Shown here: positions 43,288 through 52,447 of the stretch, piece after piece
Layout of the letters: each line of letters starts with the position of its first letter
Position numbering within the stretch: position 1 is the stretch's first letter
Source of the DNA: [Bacillus] selenitireducens MLS10
GTDB taxonomy: Bacteria > Bacillota > Bacilli > Bacillales > Salisediminibacteriaceae
Reading direction: 5' to 3'
Assembly: GCF_000093085.1 (NCBI RefSeq)
Contig: NC_014219.1
Span: forward strand, 2,968,384-3,032,383
DNA length: 64,000 bases
Program-made: the position numbers and the translations under genes
Notes under the pieces: generated by a model
Told to the model about the DNA's origin: nothing
Database searches by the model: none
What the model saw: the letters and a program-made list of their open reading frames with translations, nothing else

Positions 43288-43857
43288 TTATGCTTCCCCT
43301 TCAGTCGGACCGTCCCATTCAGTCATGCCCGGCTTTACGTTATAGACTTTCTCAAATCCCTGTTCTTTCAGGGTATGGGATGCCATATTGCTTCTGCTTC
43401 CGGTTCGGCAAATGACGTAAATTTCGTCATCTTTGTTCAGTTCTCCAAGGCGGTCCTCAAGGTCGCCCATCGGAATGGAAACCGCTCCAGGTACGCGTGA
43501 AAAGACATATTCAGCCGGCTCACGGACGTCGAGAATCGTCACGCTGTCTTCACCGATCTTGTTTTTAACATCGTCATTCTGTGCAACGGGTTCAAATTCA
43601 GCCACTTCTGTTGTGTCTGCATCATCGGATTTGCGTAAATAGTGAAAAAGGACGTCTCCGTCTTCTTTTGAACCAAGGTACTGATTCCCTGTATTCTTCG
43701 CCCAGCCCTTCATATCTGCCAGGGATCCGCGATCTGTCGCTTCCACGAGCAGCACCTGACCGGCTTCGATCTGATCCATCATCTTTTTTGTTTTCACAAC
43801 CGGCATCGGGCACGCCAATCCTTTTGCATCAACAACATGATCTACTTTTATGCTCAC
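43288..43857 (-). CDS. TusA-rhodanese fusion sulfurtransferase
   Basis: The 189-residue protein joins a TusA domain (residues 5-75; VVDAKGLACPMPVVKTKKMM) to a rhodanese domain (95-185; VTILDVREPAEYVFSRVPGAVSIPMG). The latter has the active Cys in YVICRTGSRSNMASH. The fusion lets the persulfide move directly between the two cysteines. GTG at 43857 is chosen because AGGAGG is 8 bases before it. It heads the operon and follows a promoter with CsoR/CstR-type sites, so persulfide or sulfite stress probably induces it. Confidence 0.9.
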   Translation of the reverse strand: MSIKVDHVVDAKGLACPMPVVKTKKMMDQIEAGQVLLVEATDRGSLADMKGWAKNTGNQYLGSKEDGDVLFHYLRKSDDADTTEVAEFEPVAQNDDVKNKIGEDSVTILDVREPAEYVFSRVPGAVSIPMGDLEDRLGELNKDDEIYVICRTGSRSNMASHTLKEQGFEKVYNVKPGMTEWDGPTEGEA

Positions 43858-43878
43858 TGCAAAAACCTCCTTCATTTT

Positions 43879-43894
43879 ATACCTACATGGGTAT
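43879..43894 (-). promoter_or_regulatory. CsoR/CstR-type operator candidate 1
   Basis: ATACCTACATGGGTAT is a near-palindrome (ATACC...GGGTAT) 22 bases before the sulfurtransferase start. CsoR-family repressors such as CstR bind sites with C and G tracts bounded by AT of this kind. Confidence 0.5.
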
Positions 43895-43952
43895 TTGGAA
43901 AAGTAAAAAAATACGAGAACTGATTTCGTCCAAGTGCGTTTTTGTTAGTACC

Positions 43953-43996
43953 ATTACCCCTATGAGTATAGTACAAAACATTCACAGGATTGTCAA
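43953..43996 (-). promoter_or_regulatory. Promoter of the sulfurtransferase operon with CsoR/CstR-type operator 2
   Basis: On the reverse strand TTGACA (43991-43996) and TACTAT (43968-43973) are 17 bases apart. Just after it lies ATACTCATAGGGGTAAT (43953-43969), which overlaps the -10 and resembles the site at 43879. Repression of transcription would follow from occupancy of either. Confidence 0.55.
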
Positions 43997-44003
43997 GAAT
44001 AAA

Positions 44004-44318
44004 TTACGAGCGCCAAAGCTTCATAATCCGGATAATCTCATCGTAAGAGACAAAGCGGGATCCGCGCCACTGTTCCTTGCCCTCAAGAAATAAAATCAGC
44101 GTCGGGGATGTAAAAACGAGAAATTCACCCGATACTTCAGGTATATCCTTCAGACGGACTTTCCCAATCGGCAGCTCCGCTTCATCGAGCACCCCCTGAT
44201 TGATTTGTTCTTCCACTGCTTCACAGACCGAGCAGTTCTCTGTCTTAATCAAAAGCAGATACGCCTCGTGATCGTTAACGGACGTCTGCAGCTCTTCCAT
44301 TGTTTGAATGGCATCCAT
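44004..44318 (-). CDS. Thioredoxin-like protein with CSVC motif
   Basis: The 104-residue protein has the thioredoxin fold pattern with the active site ENCSVCEAVEEQI, a cis-Pro in TSPTLILFLEG and no signal. It resembles YbbN/YtpP-like small redox proteins, probably in thiol or persulfide handling, given the sulfurtransferase operon directly downstream. AGGGAGG lies 8 bases before the ATG. It may be transcribed into the next genes, but those have their own promoter. Confidence 0.83.
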   Translation of the reverse strand: MDAIQTMEELQTSVNDHEAYLLLIKTENCSVCEAVEEQINQGVLDEAELPIGKVRLKDIPEVSGEFLVFTSPTLILFLEGKEQWRGSRFVSYDEIIRIMKLWRS

Positions 44319-44451
44319 TTTTTATTCCTCCCTTTCTCTGTCCTTCTTCTATTCTATACCAGTAGTGTAAAAAAAGAAATCCAAACTGTTTTCGGCATGG
44401 TTCAAAGCGAAACGTGGTATGGTATATCATACTAGAAAAGAGGTGTTTCCC

Positions 44452-45576
44452 TTGGTGTATCTGTCGTTGTTTATTCTGATCGGCGCCCTCGCCGTCTCTA
44501 TACAGTGGTTTATCGGGATCCGGCGCATTCCGCGCCTCGACAACGAGTTTGTCTCACAGAAACAGGACGGACCATCCGTCAGCGTGATCGTCGCGGCTCG
44601 CAATGAAGAGCGGGACATCTATTCGACCGTCTCAAGTCTGTTGGCCCAGTCATGGAAAGACGTCGAGGTTATCGTCGTCAATGACCGTTCCACAGATCAG
44701 ACCGCTGCTTTCCTCGATCACTTGAAGAGGTCCCATCACCAGCGGCGGCGTCTCAAAATCCTCACAATAACGACCCTTCCTGACGGCTGGCTCGGCAAGA
44801 ACCATGCCATGTATCAGGGCTACCGGGAGGCAACGGGACAGTGGCTCCTCTTCACCGATGCCGACGTGACATTCGACAAACATGCCGTCACCCGGGCCAT
44901 GAACCACGCCGGGCGAAACAGGCTTGATCACCTGACCCTCATTCCTCAGAATAAAGGCGGGACTTTGTTCTACCGCGGTTTTCATGCCTACTGGAGCATT
45001 CTTGGCATCTGGAATTTCATTCAGCTGAAACATGCCGGCATCGGTGCGTTCAATCTCGTCCGCAAATCCGTCTATGAACAGGCGGGGACGCACCGTTCCC
45101 TTGCCCTTTCACCTGATGACGACCTGAAGCTCGGCAAACAGATCGTCAACAAAGGCTTTCGCCAGCAGCTCGGGCTAGGCAACGGCCTGATTGCCATCCA
45201 GTGGTACGCATCGATTCCCCAGGTGATTCGCGGACTTGAGAAGAACCTGTTTGCCTTTATGCGCTATAATACGGCACTCGTGAGCCTCTTTAGCCTGGTT
45301 GTGATGCTGACCCACGTACTTCCCTTTATCGGCATCTGGTTCAGGGAACCTTTGTCAACACTGTTCTTTATCCTGACTCTGATCATCTATTTTCTCATGT
45401 TCAGTTATAACCAGGTCCGAACAGGCATCAGTAAGTATTACTTCTTCCTCATGCCCGTTAACGGTCTGCTCTTCACCTGGGCGCTTCTGCGCTCCTGCCT
45501 GAAGACAATCCGGCACGGTTCTGTCTCCTGGCGGGGCACAACCTACAAACTGAGTGAGTTAAAACAGAAAAAATAA
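44452..45576 (+). CDS. GT2 family glycosyltransferase, CrtQ-like
   Basis: The 374-residue protein has an N-terminal membrane anchor, a GT2 catalytic domain (VSVIVAARNEERDIYSTVSSL, VIVVNDRSTDQT, LLFTDADVTFD with the DxD motif, ALSPDDDLKLG), and three C-terminal hydrophobic segments. The layout resembles diaponeurosporenoate glycosyltransferases and related lipid glycosyltransferases; no carotenoid genes are nearby. TTG at 44452 has GAGG 8 bases upstream; a GTG one codon later is possible. Confidence 0.82.
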   Translation: MVYLSLFILIGALAVSIQWFIGIRRIPRLDNEFVSQKQDGPSVSVIVAARNEERDIYSTVSSLLAQSWKDVEVIVVNDRSTDQTAAFLDHLKRSHHQRRRLKILTITTLPDGWLGKNHAMYQGYREATGQWLLFTDADVTFDKHAVTRAMNHAGRNRLDHLTLIPQNKGGTLFYRGFHAYWSILGIWNFIQLKHAGIGAFNLVRKSVYEQAGTHRSLALSPDDDLKLGKQIVNKGFRQQLGLGNGLIAIQWYASIPQVIRGLEKNLFAFMRYNTALVSLFSLVVMLTHVLPFIGIWFREPLSTLFFILTLIIYFLMFSYNQVRTGISKYYFFLMPVNGLLFTWALLRSCLKTIRHGSVSWRGTTYKLSELKQKK

Positions 45577-45657
45577 CCGCGCGCTGTCCGATCAAATGTT
45601 ATAATCTAACAAGAGTACATCGTGATAGGCAAATCAGAAACGGTGGTGACTGACCGC

Positions 45658-46806
45658 ATGACAAAAGAACACGGATTCATCGTCCTGAGGCTTCTCGCTG
45701 TCTCGGCCATCGGCATTTTGGCCGTTTGGCTGACAGGGCTTCTCTTCTCCTTAACGTATCCATTTATTATCGCCGCAGTGCTTGTGTGGATGTTCCATCC
45801 GCTCATCCGTTTTTTCCGAAAGATGCTCCGCATGCCGAATATGCTCGCAGTGTTTCTGACCGTTCTTCTCGGTTTAAGTGCCGTCATCGGTTCCATCACC
45901 GGGATCATTGCCCTGATTGTTTTCGGATTCAGGCGAATTTCCGCCTTTCTGCCCGAATGGATCCAGACGACTGCCATTCAGGCTCAGGACTTCTTTAATC
46001 AGTCCATCTTCCCCCTCTGGCAGCAATTCTCCGGAGCCGTTGACTCGTTAACACCCGAACAGCAGACGACGCTGCAAAACGGAATCGAACGCCTTGGGAC
46101 CCAGCTTGCGGAAGGCTCGACGAACATTGGTCAGGGCATGGCTGACGGACTCGCTTCCGTCATTATTTTCGTTCCCTCATTCCTGATTGTTTTTCTGTTT
46201 GTTTTTATCGCCTTTTATTTCATCGGCAAAGACTGGGACCGGATGTTTTCGAAGGCGTATGAGATTACCCCTGCCTTTATCCTGAAGAAAGCCCGTGCCT
46301 TCAAGACGATGTTTCAGTACCGCGTGTTCGGTTTTGTCCGCGCGCAGCTTATTCTCATGTTCATCGCCTCGATCGTCGTCCTGATCGGATTGTTAATTCT
46401 GCGTGTGGAGCACGCCCTGACGATTGCCATGATCGTCGGGATCGCGGAGATCCTGCCGTATCTCGGATCAGGTACGATTCTGATCCCATGGTTCGTCTAT
46501 ATGCTTTTGACAGGTGAGATTAGCATGGGCATCGGCCTTGCCGTCGTGTACGGCGTCACCGTCGGCATCCGCCAGTCCATCGAACCTAAGGTGCTTTCCT
46601 CGAGTATGAACCTCAATGCACTCGGGGTACTGATCTCCCTGTTTGTCGGTTTCCAGCTCTTCGGCGTTGTCGGTGTGTTTGTCGGACCATTTATTCTTGT
46701 CATTCTCGTTATTTTCAAGGATATCGGCGTCCTCTCTGAAATCGGCCGCTTTATCCGCTGGGGATTCAAAGATGAACCCGATCCGGGAATATCGGGCTTT
46801 AAATGA
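45658..46806 (+). CDS. ytvI: AI-2E family transporter, sporulation YtvI-type
   Basis: The 382-residue protein has about eight hydrophobic segments in the AI-2E (PerM) pattern: LTYPFIIAAVLVWMFHPLI near the start and IVGIAEILPYLGSGTILIPW, PKVLSSSMNLNALGVLISLFVG, GPFILVILVIFKDI near the end. Those match the sporulation integral membrane protein YtvI. Its substrate is not known. The ATG at 45658 follows a weak GGTGGTGA site; the reading frame begins earlier but lacks a ribosome site there. Confidence 0.83.
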   Translation: MTKEHGFIVLRLLAVSAIGILAVWLTGLLFSLTYPFIIAAVLVWMFHPLIRFFRKMLRMPNMLAVFLTVLLGLSAVIGSITGIIALIVFGFRRISAFLPEWIQTTAIQAQDFFNQSIFPLWQQFSGAVDSLTPEQQTTLQNGIERLGTQLAEGSTNIGQGMADGLASVIIFVPSFLIVFLFVFIAFYFIGKDWDRMFSKAYEITPAFILKKARAFKTMFQYRVFGFVRAQLILMFIASIVVLIGLLILRVEHALTIAMIVGIAEILPYLGSGTILIPWFVYMLLTGEISMGIGLAVVYGVTVGIRQSIEPKVLSSSMNLNALGVLISLFVGFQLFGVVGVFVGPFILVILVIFKDIGVLSEIGRFIRWGFKDEPDPGISGFK

Positions 46807-46872
46807 GAATGCGCTCCTTAATCTGTCATCGGATCTTCACAATTGACTGCTGTTGTGGAGATCTTTTTTCTG

Positions 46873-46898
46873 TATAATGTAATTGAGAATGAGAATCA
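46873..46898 (+). promoter_or_regulatory. -10 box and Fur-box-like site before the DUF2325 gene
   Basis: TATAAT (46873-46878) is followed at 46884-46898 by TGAGAATGAGAATCA, which matches the 7-1-7 Fur consensus TGATAATnATTATCA at about 11 of 14 positions. Placed just after the -10, it would repress in iron-replete cells. The -35 is unclear. Confidence 0.5.
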
Positions 46899-46925
46899 AA
46901 AAAAGAAAGTGATGGAGGGATGACG

Positions 46926-47255
46926 ATGTCTTCACTGATGGTGGTAGGTGGCGATCAACTCGGAAGTATACCGGATAAACTGAAGGCGATCGGGTTCGAT
47001 GATGTCCTTCACGTGAGCGGACGAAAAACACAGATGGTCAAGAAGGATATTCCTGAAGGCGTGGACCTCGTGCTCGTCCTGACGGATTTCATTAACCATA
47101 ACATTGCAAAGAAAATCAAAACGAAAGCGTCCAAACAGAATATTCCCATCTGTTATGCGAAACGGTCCTGGTGTTCAATCTACCAGACGCTCAATACGAG
47201 TAAAGACGCCTGTGAGAGCTGCCCGTTTCTCAAAGACGGCAACTGTCCGATCTGA
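46926..47255 (+). CDS. DUF2325 domain protein
   Basis: The 109-residue protein reads MSSLMVVGGDQLGSIPDKLKAIGFDDVLHVSGRKT and VDLVLVLTDFINHNIAKKIK, the DUF2325 pattern. It ends with a cysteine set (KRSWCSIYQTL...CESCPFLKDGNCPI) that could bind a metal or cluster. Function unknown. GGAGGG is 6 bases before the ATG at 46926. A possible Fur site precedes it. Confidence 0.85.
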   Translation: MSSLMVVGGDQLGSIPDKLKAIGFDDVLHVSGRKTQMVKKDIPEGVDLVLVLTDFINHNIAKKIKTKASKQNIPICYAKRSWCSIYQTLNTSKDACESCPFLKDGNCPI

Positions 47256-47278
47256 TGCATTTGCACTATAAAGTAAAA

Positions 47279-47309
47279 AAGCGGAGCCCGAGTGGGTTCC
47301 GCTTTTTTT
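47279..47309. terminator. Terminator after the DUF2325 gene
   Basis: AAGCGGAGCCC pairs with GGGTTCCGCTT around GAGT, followed by seven T. Confidence 0.88.
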
Positions 47310-47333
47310 CTGAATGATCCATCCGGCTGCTGT

Positions 47334-47501
47334 TCAGTTGCTTCGCTGGTGCTGGGGGTGCTCCCCATTGACATGCTGAGCTGCCGCAGAACGTTCTGCT
47401 TCTGCTATTCGAAATTCTTCCATGAACGTAAATAAGATGCGCAGTTCGGTTTCAGACATGTTTTCTACCATACGAAGGACATCTTGTTTCGATACATTCA
47501 T
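47334..47501 (-). CDS. Small 55-residue protein
   Basis: The frame reads MNVSKQDVLRMVENMSETELRI, then LFTFMEEFRIAEAERSA and a polar tail ending HQRSN. It is an amphipathic helical protein of unknown role. AGAGGGG is about 10 bases before the ATG and the helical head looks like real protein. It lies 54 bases downstream of the TspO-like gene on the same strand. Confidence 0.6.
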   Translation of the reverse strand: MNVSKQDVLRMVENMSETELRILFTFMEEFRIAEAERSAAAQHVNGEHPQHQRSN

Positions 47502-47555
47502 AGGTGTTGCCCCCTCTTTTCCTTCTACAAACCGGGTACCCGGTTCGAATCGTTC

Positions 47556-48332
47556 TTAATCATCAACTTTTCCCTCTGGCGAAGGGTACAAAGCTTTTCG
47601 TTTCCACAGCGCAGTCAGAACCAGCGCGAGTAGAATGAATGCACTGATAATCGCGACAGCCGCTACAACAGGTGCTTCAGCAGCACGTTCCACATAGATC
47701 CCCGCGAGTGCCCAGACGAACACGAGCGGATAAACCCGGTCACGAAGCGCATTCATCAGATACGCGGCGAGAAGAACCGCGACAATCAGAACAAGGATCG
47801 TCCAGACCGCTCCGCTTAAGAGCCAGCCTTCTTCATAACCGGCACCGTTAAACACAACCCCGATGTTCAATATAGTGGCGACAGAGATCCAGCCCATGTA
47901 AAGAGAAAAAGGAAACCGGTTCAATCGGCGTGCCCCCTCCACTTTTGTGATTCTCCGGTAAATGATAATGAGGGTGATGAGCATCAGGATGATCACCGCG
48001 AGAGTCGCCGGATAAAACGCGTAGTGAAACAGCAGAATCCAGGTGCTGTTCAACAGCGCATTAATCAGAAAAAACGGGCCGACCGCTTCGATGACGGCGA
48101 TCTCTTCACGCTTTTTGACAAAAAGTGAGCGGAGCACCCACAGTCCGAGCATGAGATAAATCAGTCCCCAGATACTGAATACATAACCGGCAGGCGTAAA
48201 CAGGACTCCCAAGGAATCGGAGATGTCCCCTGTCTGTCTGCCGTTAATGGGCAGGATATTGGCAAGTGCATTCATGATGACCATCTGGATGAGAGCGACC
48301 AGATTGATGATCGCCCATTTTGAGCCGTTCAT
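47556..48332 (-). CDS. TspO/MBR-like tryptophan-rich membrane protein
   Basis: The 258-residue protein has about eight hydrophobic segments. VFSIWGLIYLMLGLWVL, LLNSTWILLFHY and LYMGWISVATILNIGVVF correspond to TspO-type segments, but the protein is longer than the classical five-segment TspO (about 160), as in the many long bacterial members of this superfamily. The ligand is not known. A GGGGGG site lies 11 bases before the ATG. Confidence 0.78.
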   Translation of the reverse strand: MNGSKWAIINLVALIQMVIMNALANILPINGRQTGDISDSLGVLFTPAGYVFSIWGLIYLMLGLWVLRSLFVKKREEIAVIEAVGPFFLINALLNSTWILLFHYAFYPATLAVIILMLITLIIIYRRITKVEGARRLNRFPFSLYMGWISVATILNIGVVFNGAGYEEGWLLSGAVWTILVLIVAVLLAAYLMNALRDRVYPLVFVWALAGIYVERAAEAPVVAAVAIISAFILLALVLTALWKRKALYPSPEGKVDD

Positions 48333-48486
48333 AATGGGGAAATCCCCCCTTTCGTCTTGTTCCTATCAACCTATACCCGTAAACTTTTACAATCAATCTG
48401 TTTTTTCGCCGTATATGGATTTCTTTATCACCGTTTTCCCTTTTGAGGTTGATGATTGTTATAGAAGGATAGAAAAAAGGTCACGA

Positions 48487-50384
48487 TTAACCCTGATCGA
48501 GGGACTCGACAAGTAAGGAGAGGGTCTCCCACCGGGCCATGGCCGCCTCGAGCTCCTCTTCCTGAGCCTGCTGCTGTTCGTAAAGCTCCCGCGCCCGGTC
48601 AAAATCACTGCCGGTTGCTTCTATTTCCTGAGCGGTCTGTTCAATCGCCGTCTCAAGGTCCATGATCCGCTCTTCAATGGTTTCCCATTCCTTTTGTTCA
48701 TGATAAGAGAGCTTTTTTTCGGTGCAAGCCGGTCCGTTTCAGGTGCGCGCTGTTCCTGTTTCTTCTGACGAACCTCTTCTTTTTTTGCTTCTTTCTCACT
48801 GTCTAGCCACTCACTGTAGCTGCCGTAATAGCCTTCCACAACCCCGTTGCCTTTGAAGACAAGCAGTCGGTCGACGACCCGGTCAAGGAAATAGCGGTCG
48901 TGGGATACCGTGATCACAACGCCCGGGAACTGATCGAGATAGTCTTCAAGAATCGACAGCGTCGTCGTATCGAGGTCATTCGTCGGCTCATCAAGAAAGA
49001 GCACGTTCGGCTCTTCCATGAGAACCTTCAGTAAATACAGGCGCCTTCTTTCACCGCCGGAGAGCCGCCGGATATGCGTCCGCTGGCTCGGTCTTGTGAA
49101 CAGGAACCGCTCGAGCATCTGCTCTGCGGTAATCAGATCGCCCTGAACCGTTCGGACAGCCTCGGCCGTGTCCTTAATATAATCAATCATCCGCATGTCT
49201 TCGTCCATCGTGTCATGGTCCTGGGTATAGTAGCCGATGCGCACGGTCTCGCCGATATCGAGCGTTCCATCATCCGGTGATTTCCGTCCCGCCATAATGT
49301 TCAAAAGCGTGGATTTGCCAACCCCGTTCGGACCGATCATGCCGATCCGGTCTCCCCGGGTGATCAGTTCGTTCACATCTGTAAACAGTGTCTTTCCGTC
49401 AAGGGATTTACTGATCCCTTCAAGTTCAATGACCTTCTTACCGAGACGCACCGATCCGATGGCGAAATCAAGCTCACCCTCATCCTGGATCGGCCCGTCT
49501 TCCTGAATGGCCTCGATCCGCTGCTTTCTTGCTTTTTGTTTTGTCGTTCTTGCTTTGGCCCCGCGCTTCAGCCAGGCAATCTCTCTTCTGAGGAGATTCT
49601 GTCGTTTGTCTTCCCGCGCTGCTTCATTCTGTTCACGTTCTGCCTTCTTTTCAAGAAACGTTTCGTAATTGCCCTCATAGCGAAAGAGTCTGCCGTGATT
49701 CAGTTCAAAGATCACGTCCGTCACCCGGTTAAGGAAGTAGCGGTCGTGTGTGATGAGCATGAGGGCCCCGGGATAGGCGGCAAGAAACCCTTCAAGCCAC
49801 TCAATGGTATGGTTGTCAAGATGATTCGTCGGCTCATCGAGCAAGAGAAGATCCACGGGTTGAATGAGGGAGCGGGCAATGGCGACGCGTTTTTTCTGAC
49901 CGCCCGAGAGTGTCGTTGCCTCTTTGAAATAATCGGTAATCCCGAGCTTACTCAGAATGGTTTTCGCCTGCGTGTTGGCGTCCCATGCATCTTCCTGATC
50001 CATGCGCTCCTGGGCCTTCATCAGCGTATTCTGCCAATGGTCACTGGCCGGATCCTGTTCGAGCCGGGTCAACACTTCTTCATAGTGTTTCATTGCCCGA
50101 ATGACCGGCATATCGCCCCCGAACACAATGTCAAGTACCGACACGCCTTCAGGAAATTCCGGGTCCTGCGGCATGTATTCAATGGAGAAATCACCTGCAT
50201 GTTCAAACGTGCCGTGTTCCTTGCCTTCGATGCCGGCAATCACTTTCAACAGCGTCGATTTCCCCGTGCCGTTCACCCCGATGAGGCCGATGCGTTCCTT
50301 TGCCCCCACAGAGAAACTCACCCGGTCAAACAGCGTCTTTTCTCCAAACGTCTTCGTCAGTTCTTTGCATTGCAAAATCGTCAT
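48487..50384 (-). pseudogene. yfmR: ABC-F ATPase (YfmR/Uup type), single frameshift near the C-terminus
   Basis: The protein has two ABC domains (GVNGTGKST...LSGGQKKR...LLLLDEPTNHLD and GPNGVGKST...LSGGERRR...VLFLDEPTNDLD), joined by the linker WLKRGAKARTTKQKARKQR, and a C-terminal coiled coil. YfmR/Uup proteins act on translating ribosomes. At the seven-A run (forward 48713-48719) the frame is lost. Adding one A restores KKLSYHEQKEWETIEERIMDLETAIEQ to a stop at 48487. As given, the protein ends at 48621 with an unrelated tail but keeps both ATPase domains. A base-calling error is likely. Confidence 0.88.
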
Positions 50385-50634
50385 GTATCGTTCACCTTTT
50401 CCTTTGGTCTGATCTGTTTTTTTCTCTGTTCTATCGTATCAGATTTCCGCGTACTTTTGAGACGGTTTTCTCTCCTGTCTGTTCCACAAACCAAAATACC
50501 TGTATTAACTGTCTTTTACGCTTACTCAATCTGCATTTTCATGGTAAACTGAACAGGGGTTTCACGAAACTTGAAACCTGTCTGATCCGTAAAGAAAACA
50601 GAGCTATCAATATTTTTATTCAGGGGGAATTGCC

Positions 50635-52332
50635 ATGATCCAGATGTTCATCGTCAGCATCGTGCTGGCGTTACTTTTTTTGCCATTTCACAAAACCTGG
50701 TGGAACACACCGCTTCTTAAAAAATGGATTCCGCTCCGCTTCACAGCCGGGGTCATTTACGGCGTGTTACTCTTCTATGTGGGGCTGCTTGATCAGAGTG
50801 TCACGGGGGTCCTTACATACTATCTTCCCCTCTTTTCACTTGGGCTGATCGTTGATTCCACGCTTGTTTTCACCTTTGTGAAATCCTTCCGAAAGCAGTC
50901 GGCTTTGATCGGAGCCGGGATCGGCGCCGTACTGCTGATCCTGTTCGTCGTCTTCTGGCTGCTTCAGCCGCTTTTCCTGGCCGACCAGAAATACAATATG
51001 GCCGACGGCGAAGAGGTTACCGTGGATGAGCTGAACCCGGTCAATGAAGAGAATATCCCTGTCGTTCCGAGAAGCTACGCAGAGTACCGCTCCGATATTC
51101 TTATGGGGCAGCTTCCGAATCAGGCCTTCTACAACCTTGGTACGACGCGCATCCAGCAGCACGACGGTTCCCTTTACTGGGTGACCCCGATCGAATATGA
51201 CGGCCTGTTCCGCTGGATCAGAAGTGATGCAGCGCCTGGCTTCATCGTCGTCAGCGCAGAGAATCCGAGAGAAGAGCCGCAGCTGATTGAAACACCGATG
51301 ACGTACGTCCCGTCTGCATATTTTCATGAAGATGTGAACCGGCATGTCCGTTCCGCCTACCCTGACGTCGTCATGTATGACACCCACTTCGAGATCGACG
51401 AAGACATGAATCCGCATTATATTGTTAGCTACGGCTCTTATACGGAATTCCGCCGAGTATCGGATATCGAAGGGGTTATTATCGTCGATCCCGTCAGTGG
51501 TGAAATGACGCAGCACACCGTGGAAGACACCCCTGAATGGGTCAACCGGATCTTCCCGCCTCATATTGCAGAGGAGAGGAATACGTGGTTCGGGATTTAC
51601 AAATCCGGCATCGTGAACCGTTTCTTCGGACGTGAAGGACTGACGCAGCCGACATACTGGGGATCTGATGACGGCATGACCGGTGTCGTGGACGAGAGTC
51701 TGAACCTGTCCTGGTTCACCGATCACACCCGCCTGACGGGTGAAGGGGAAGAGACTTCAAGATCCATGATCGGCTTTACGATGTTCGACGCCCGCACCGG
51801 TGAACTCCGCTATTTCCGGGACGCCAGCGGGTCATTAAACGGACGGGTTGCCATGGATCTTGCCGAAAGGACCTTCCGCCGGGATGATTACGTCGCCGGT
51901 ACGCCGTCCCTGTATAACGTCTACGGACAGTATACGTGGGTTGTACCCCTGATGGACCGCAACAGCGTCCTTCGTGAAATCATGCTTGTCAATGCCCGAG
52001 ACGAGAACGTTTTCGGCTATGGGGATACGAAGCGCGAAGCCTTTGGCGCCTATCAGCTTGAACTCGCCACGAGAACCGATGAGGATATCGTACCAGGTGA
52101 ACTGACGGATCTTGAAGAGATCACTGCCACCGTCGAACGGGTTTATCAGTGGGACCGTGAAGACAGTGTCACCGTGCGCTTCCTTCTTGAAGACTTTGAC
52201 CGCATCTTCACAGTCAGCTCGAGTTCTTATCCGCGCGCGGTTTTCTTAGAACCTGGAGACACGGTACGCATTGAATTTATGGATGGCGGCGAAGAGATTC
52301 AACCCGTGGAAGAGTTCGAGATCCTCAACTGA
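50635..52332 (+). CDS. Uncharacterised membrane protein with large outer domain
   Basis: The 565-residue protein has four hydrophobic segments in the first 115 residues (IVSIVLALLFLPFH, GVIYGVLLFYVGLL, YLPLFSLGLIVDSTLVF, GAGIGAVLLILFVVFWLL). It then has about 450 residues that read as an outer domain (VPRSYAEYRSDILMGQLPN, DPVSGEMTQHTVEDTPEWVNRIFP, YTWVVPLMDRNSV). No family known to me fits surely. GGGGGAAT is near the ATG. It is monocistronic with a strong terminator. Confidence 0.75.
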   Translation: MIQMFIVSIVLALLFLPFHKTWWNTPLLKKWIPLRFTAGVIYGVLLFYVGLLDQSVTGVLTYYLPLFSLGLIVDSTLVFTFVKSFRKQSALIGAGIGAVLLILFVVFWLLQPLFLADQKYNMADGEEVTVDELNPVNEENIPVVPRSYAEYRSDILMGQLPNQAFYNLGTTRIQQHDGSLYWVTPIEYDGLFRWIRSDAAPGFIVVSAENPREEPQLIETPMTYVPSAYFHEDVNRHVRSAYPDVVMYDTHFEIDEDMNPHYIVSYGSYTEFRRVSDIEGVIIVDPVSGEMTQHTVEDTPEWVNRIFPPHIAEERNTWFGIYKSGIVNRFFGREGLTQPTYWGSDDGMTGVVDESLNLSWFTDHTRLTGEGEETSRSMIGFTMFDARTGELRYFRDASGSLNGRVAMDLAERTFRRDDYVAGTPSLYNVYGQYTWVVPLMDRNSVLREIMLVNARDENVFGYGDTKREAFGAYQLELATRTDEDIVPGELTDLEEITATVERVYQWDREDSVTVRFLLEDFDRIFTVSSSSYPRAVFLEPGDTVRIEFMDGGEEIQPVEEFEILN

Positions 52333-52364
52333 CTCTTTTCACAGCACGAACATGCCTATCAGCA

Positions 52365-52404
52365 AACGCCACGGCCCTCAACAAAGAGGGCCGTGGCGTT
52401 TTGT
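52365..52404. terminator. Terminator after the 50635 gene
   Basis: AACGCCACGGCCCTC pairs perfectly with GAGGGCCGTGGCGTT (15 bp), followed by TT and G. Confidence 0.9.
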
Positions 52405-52447
52405 ATAGATGGATACATCTCGTATTCGTCAATCGTTGAAACTGAAA

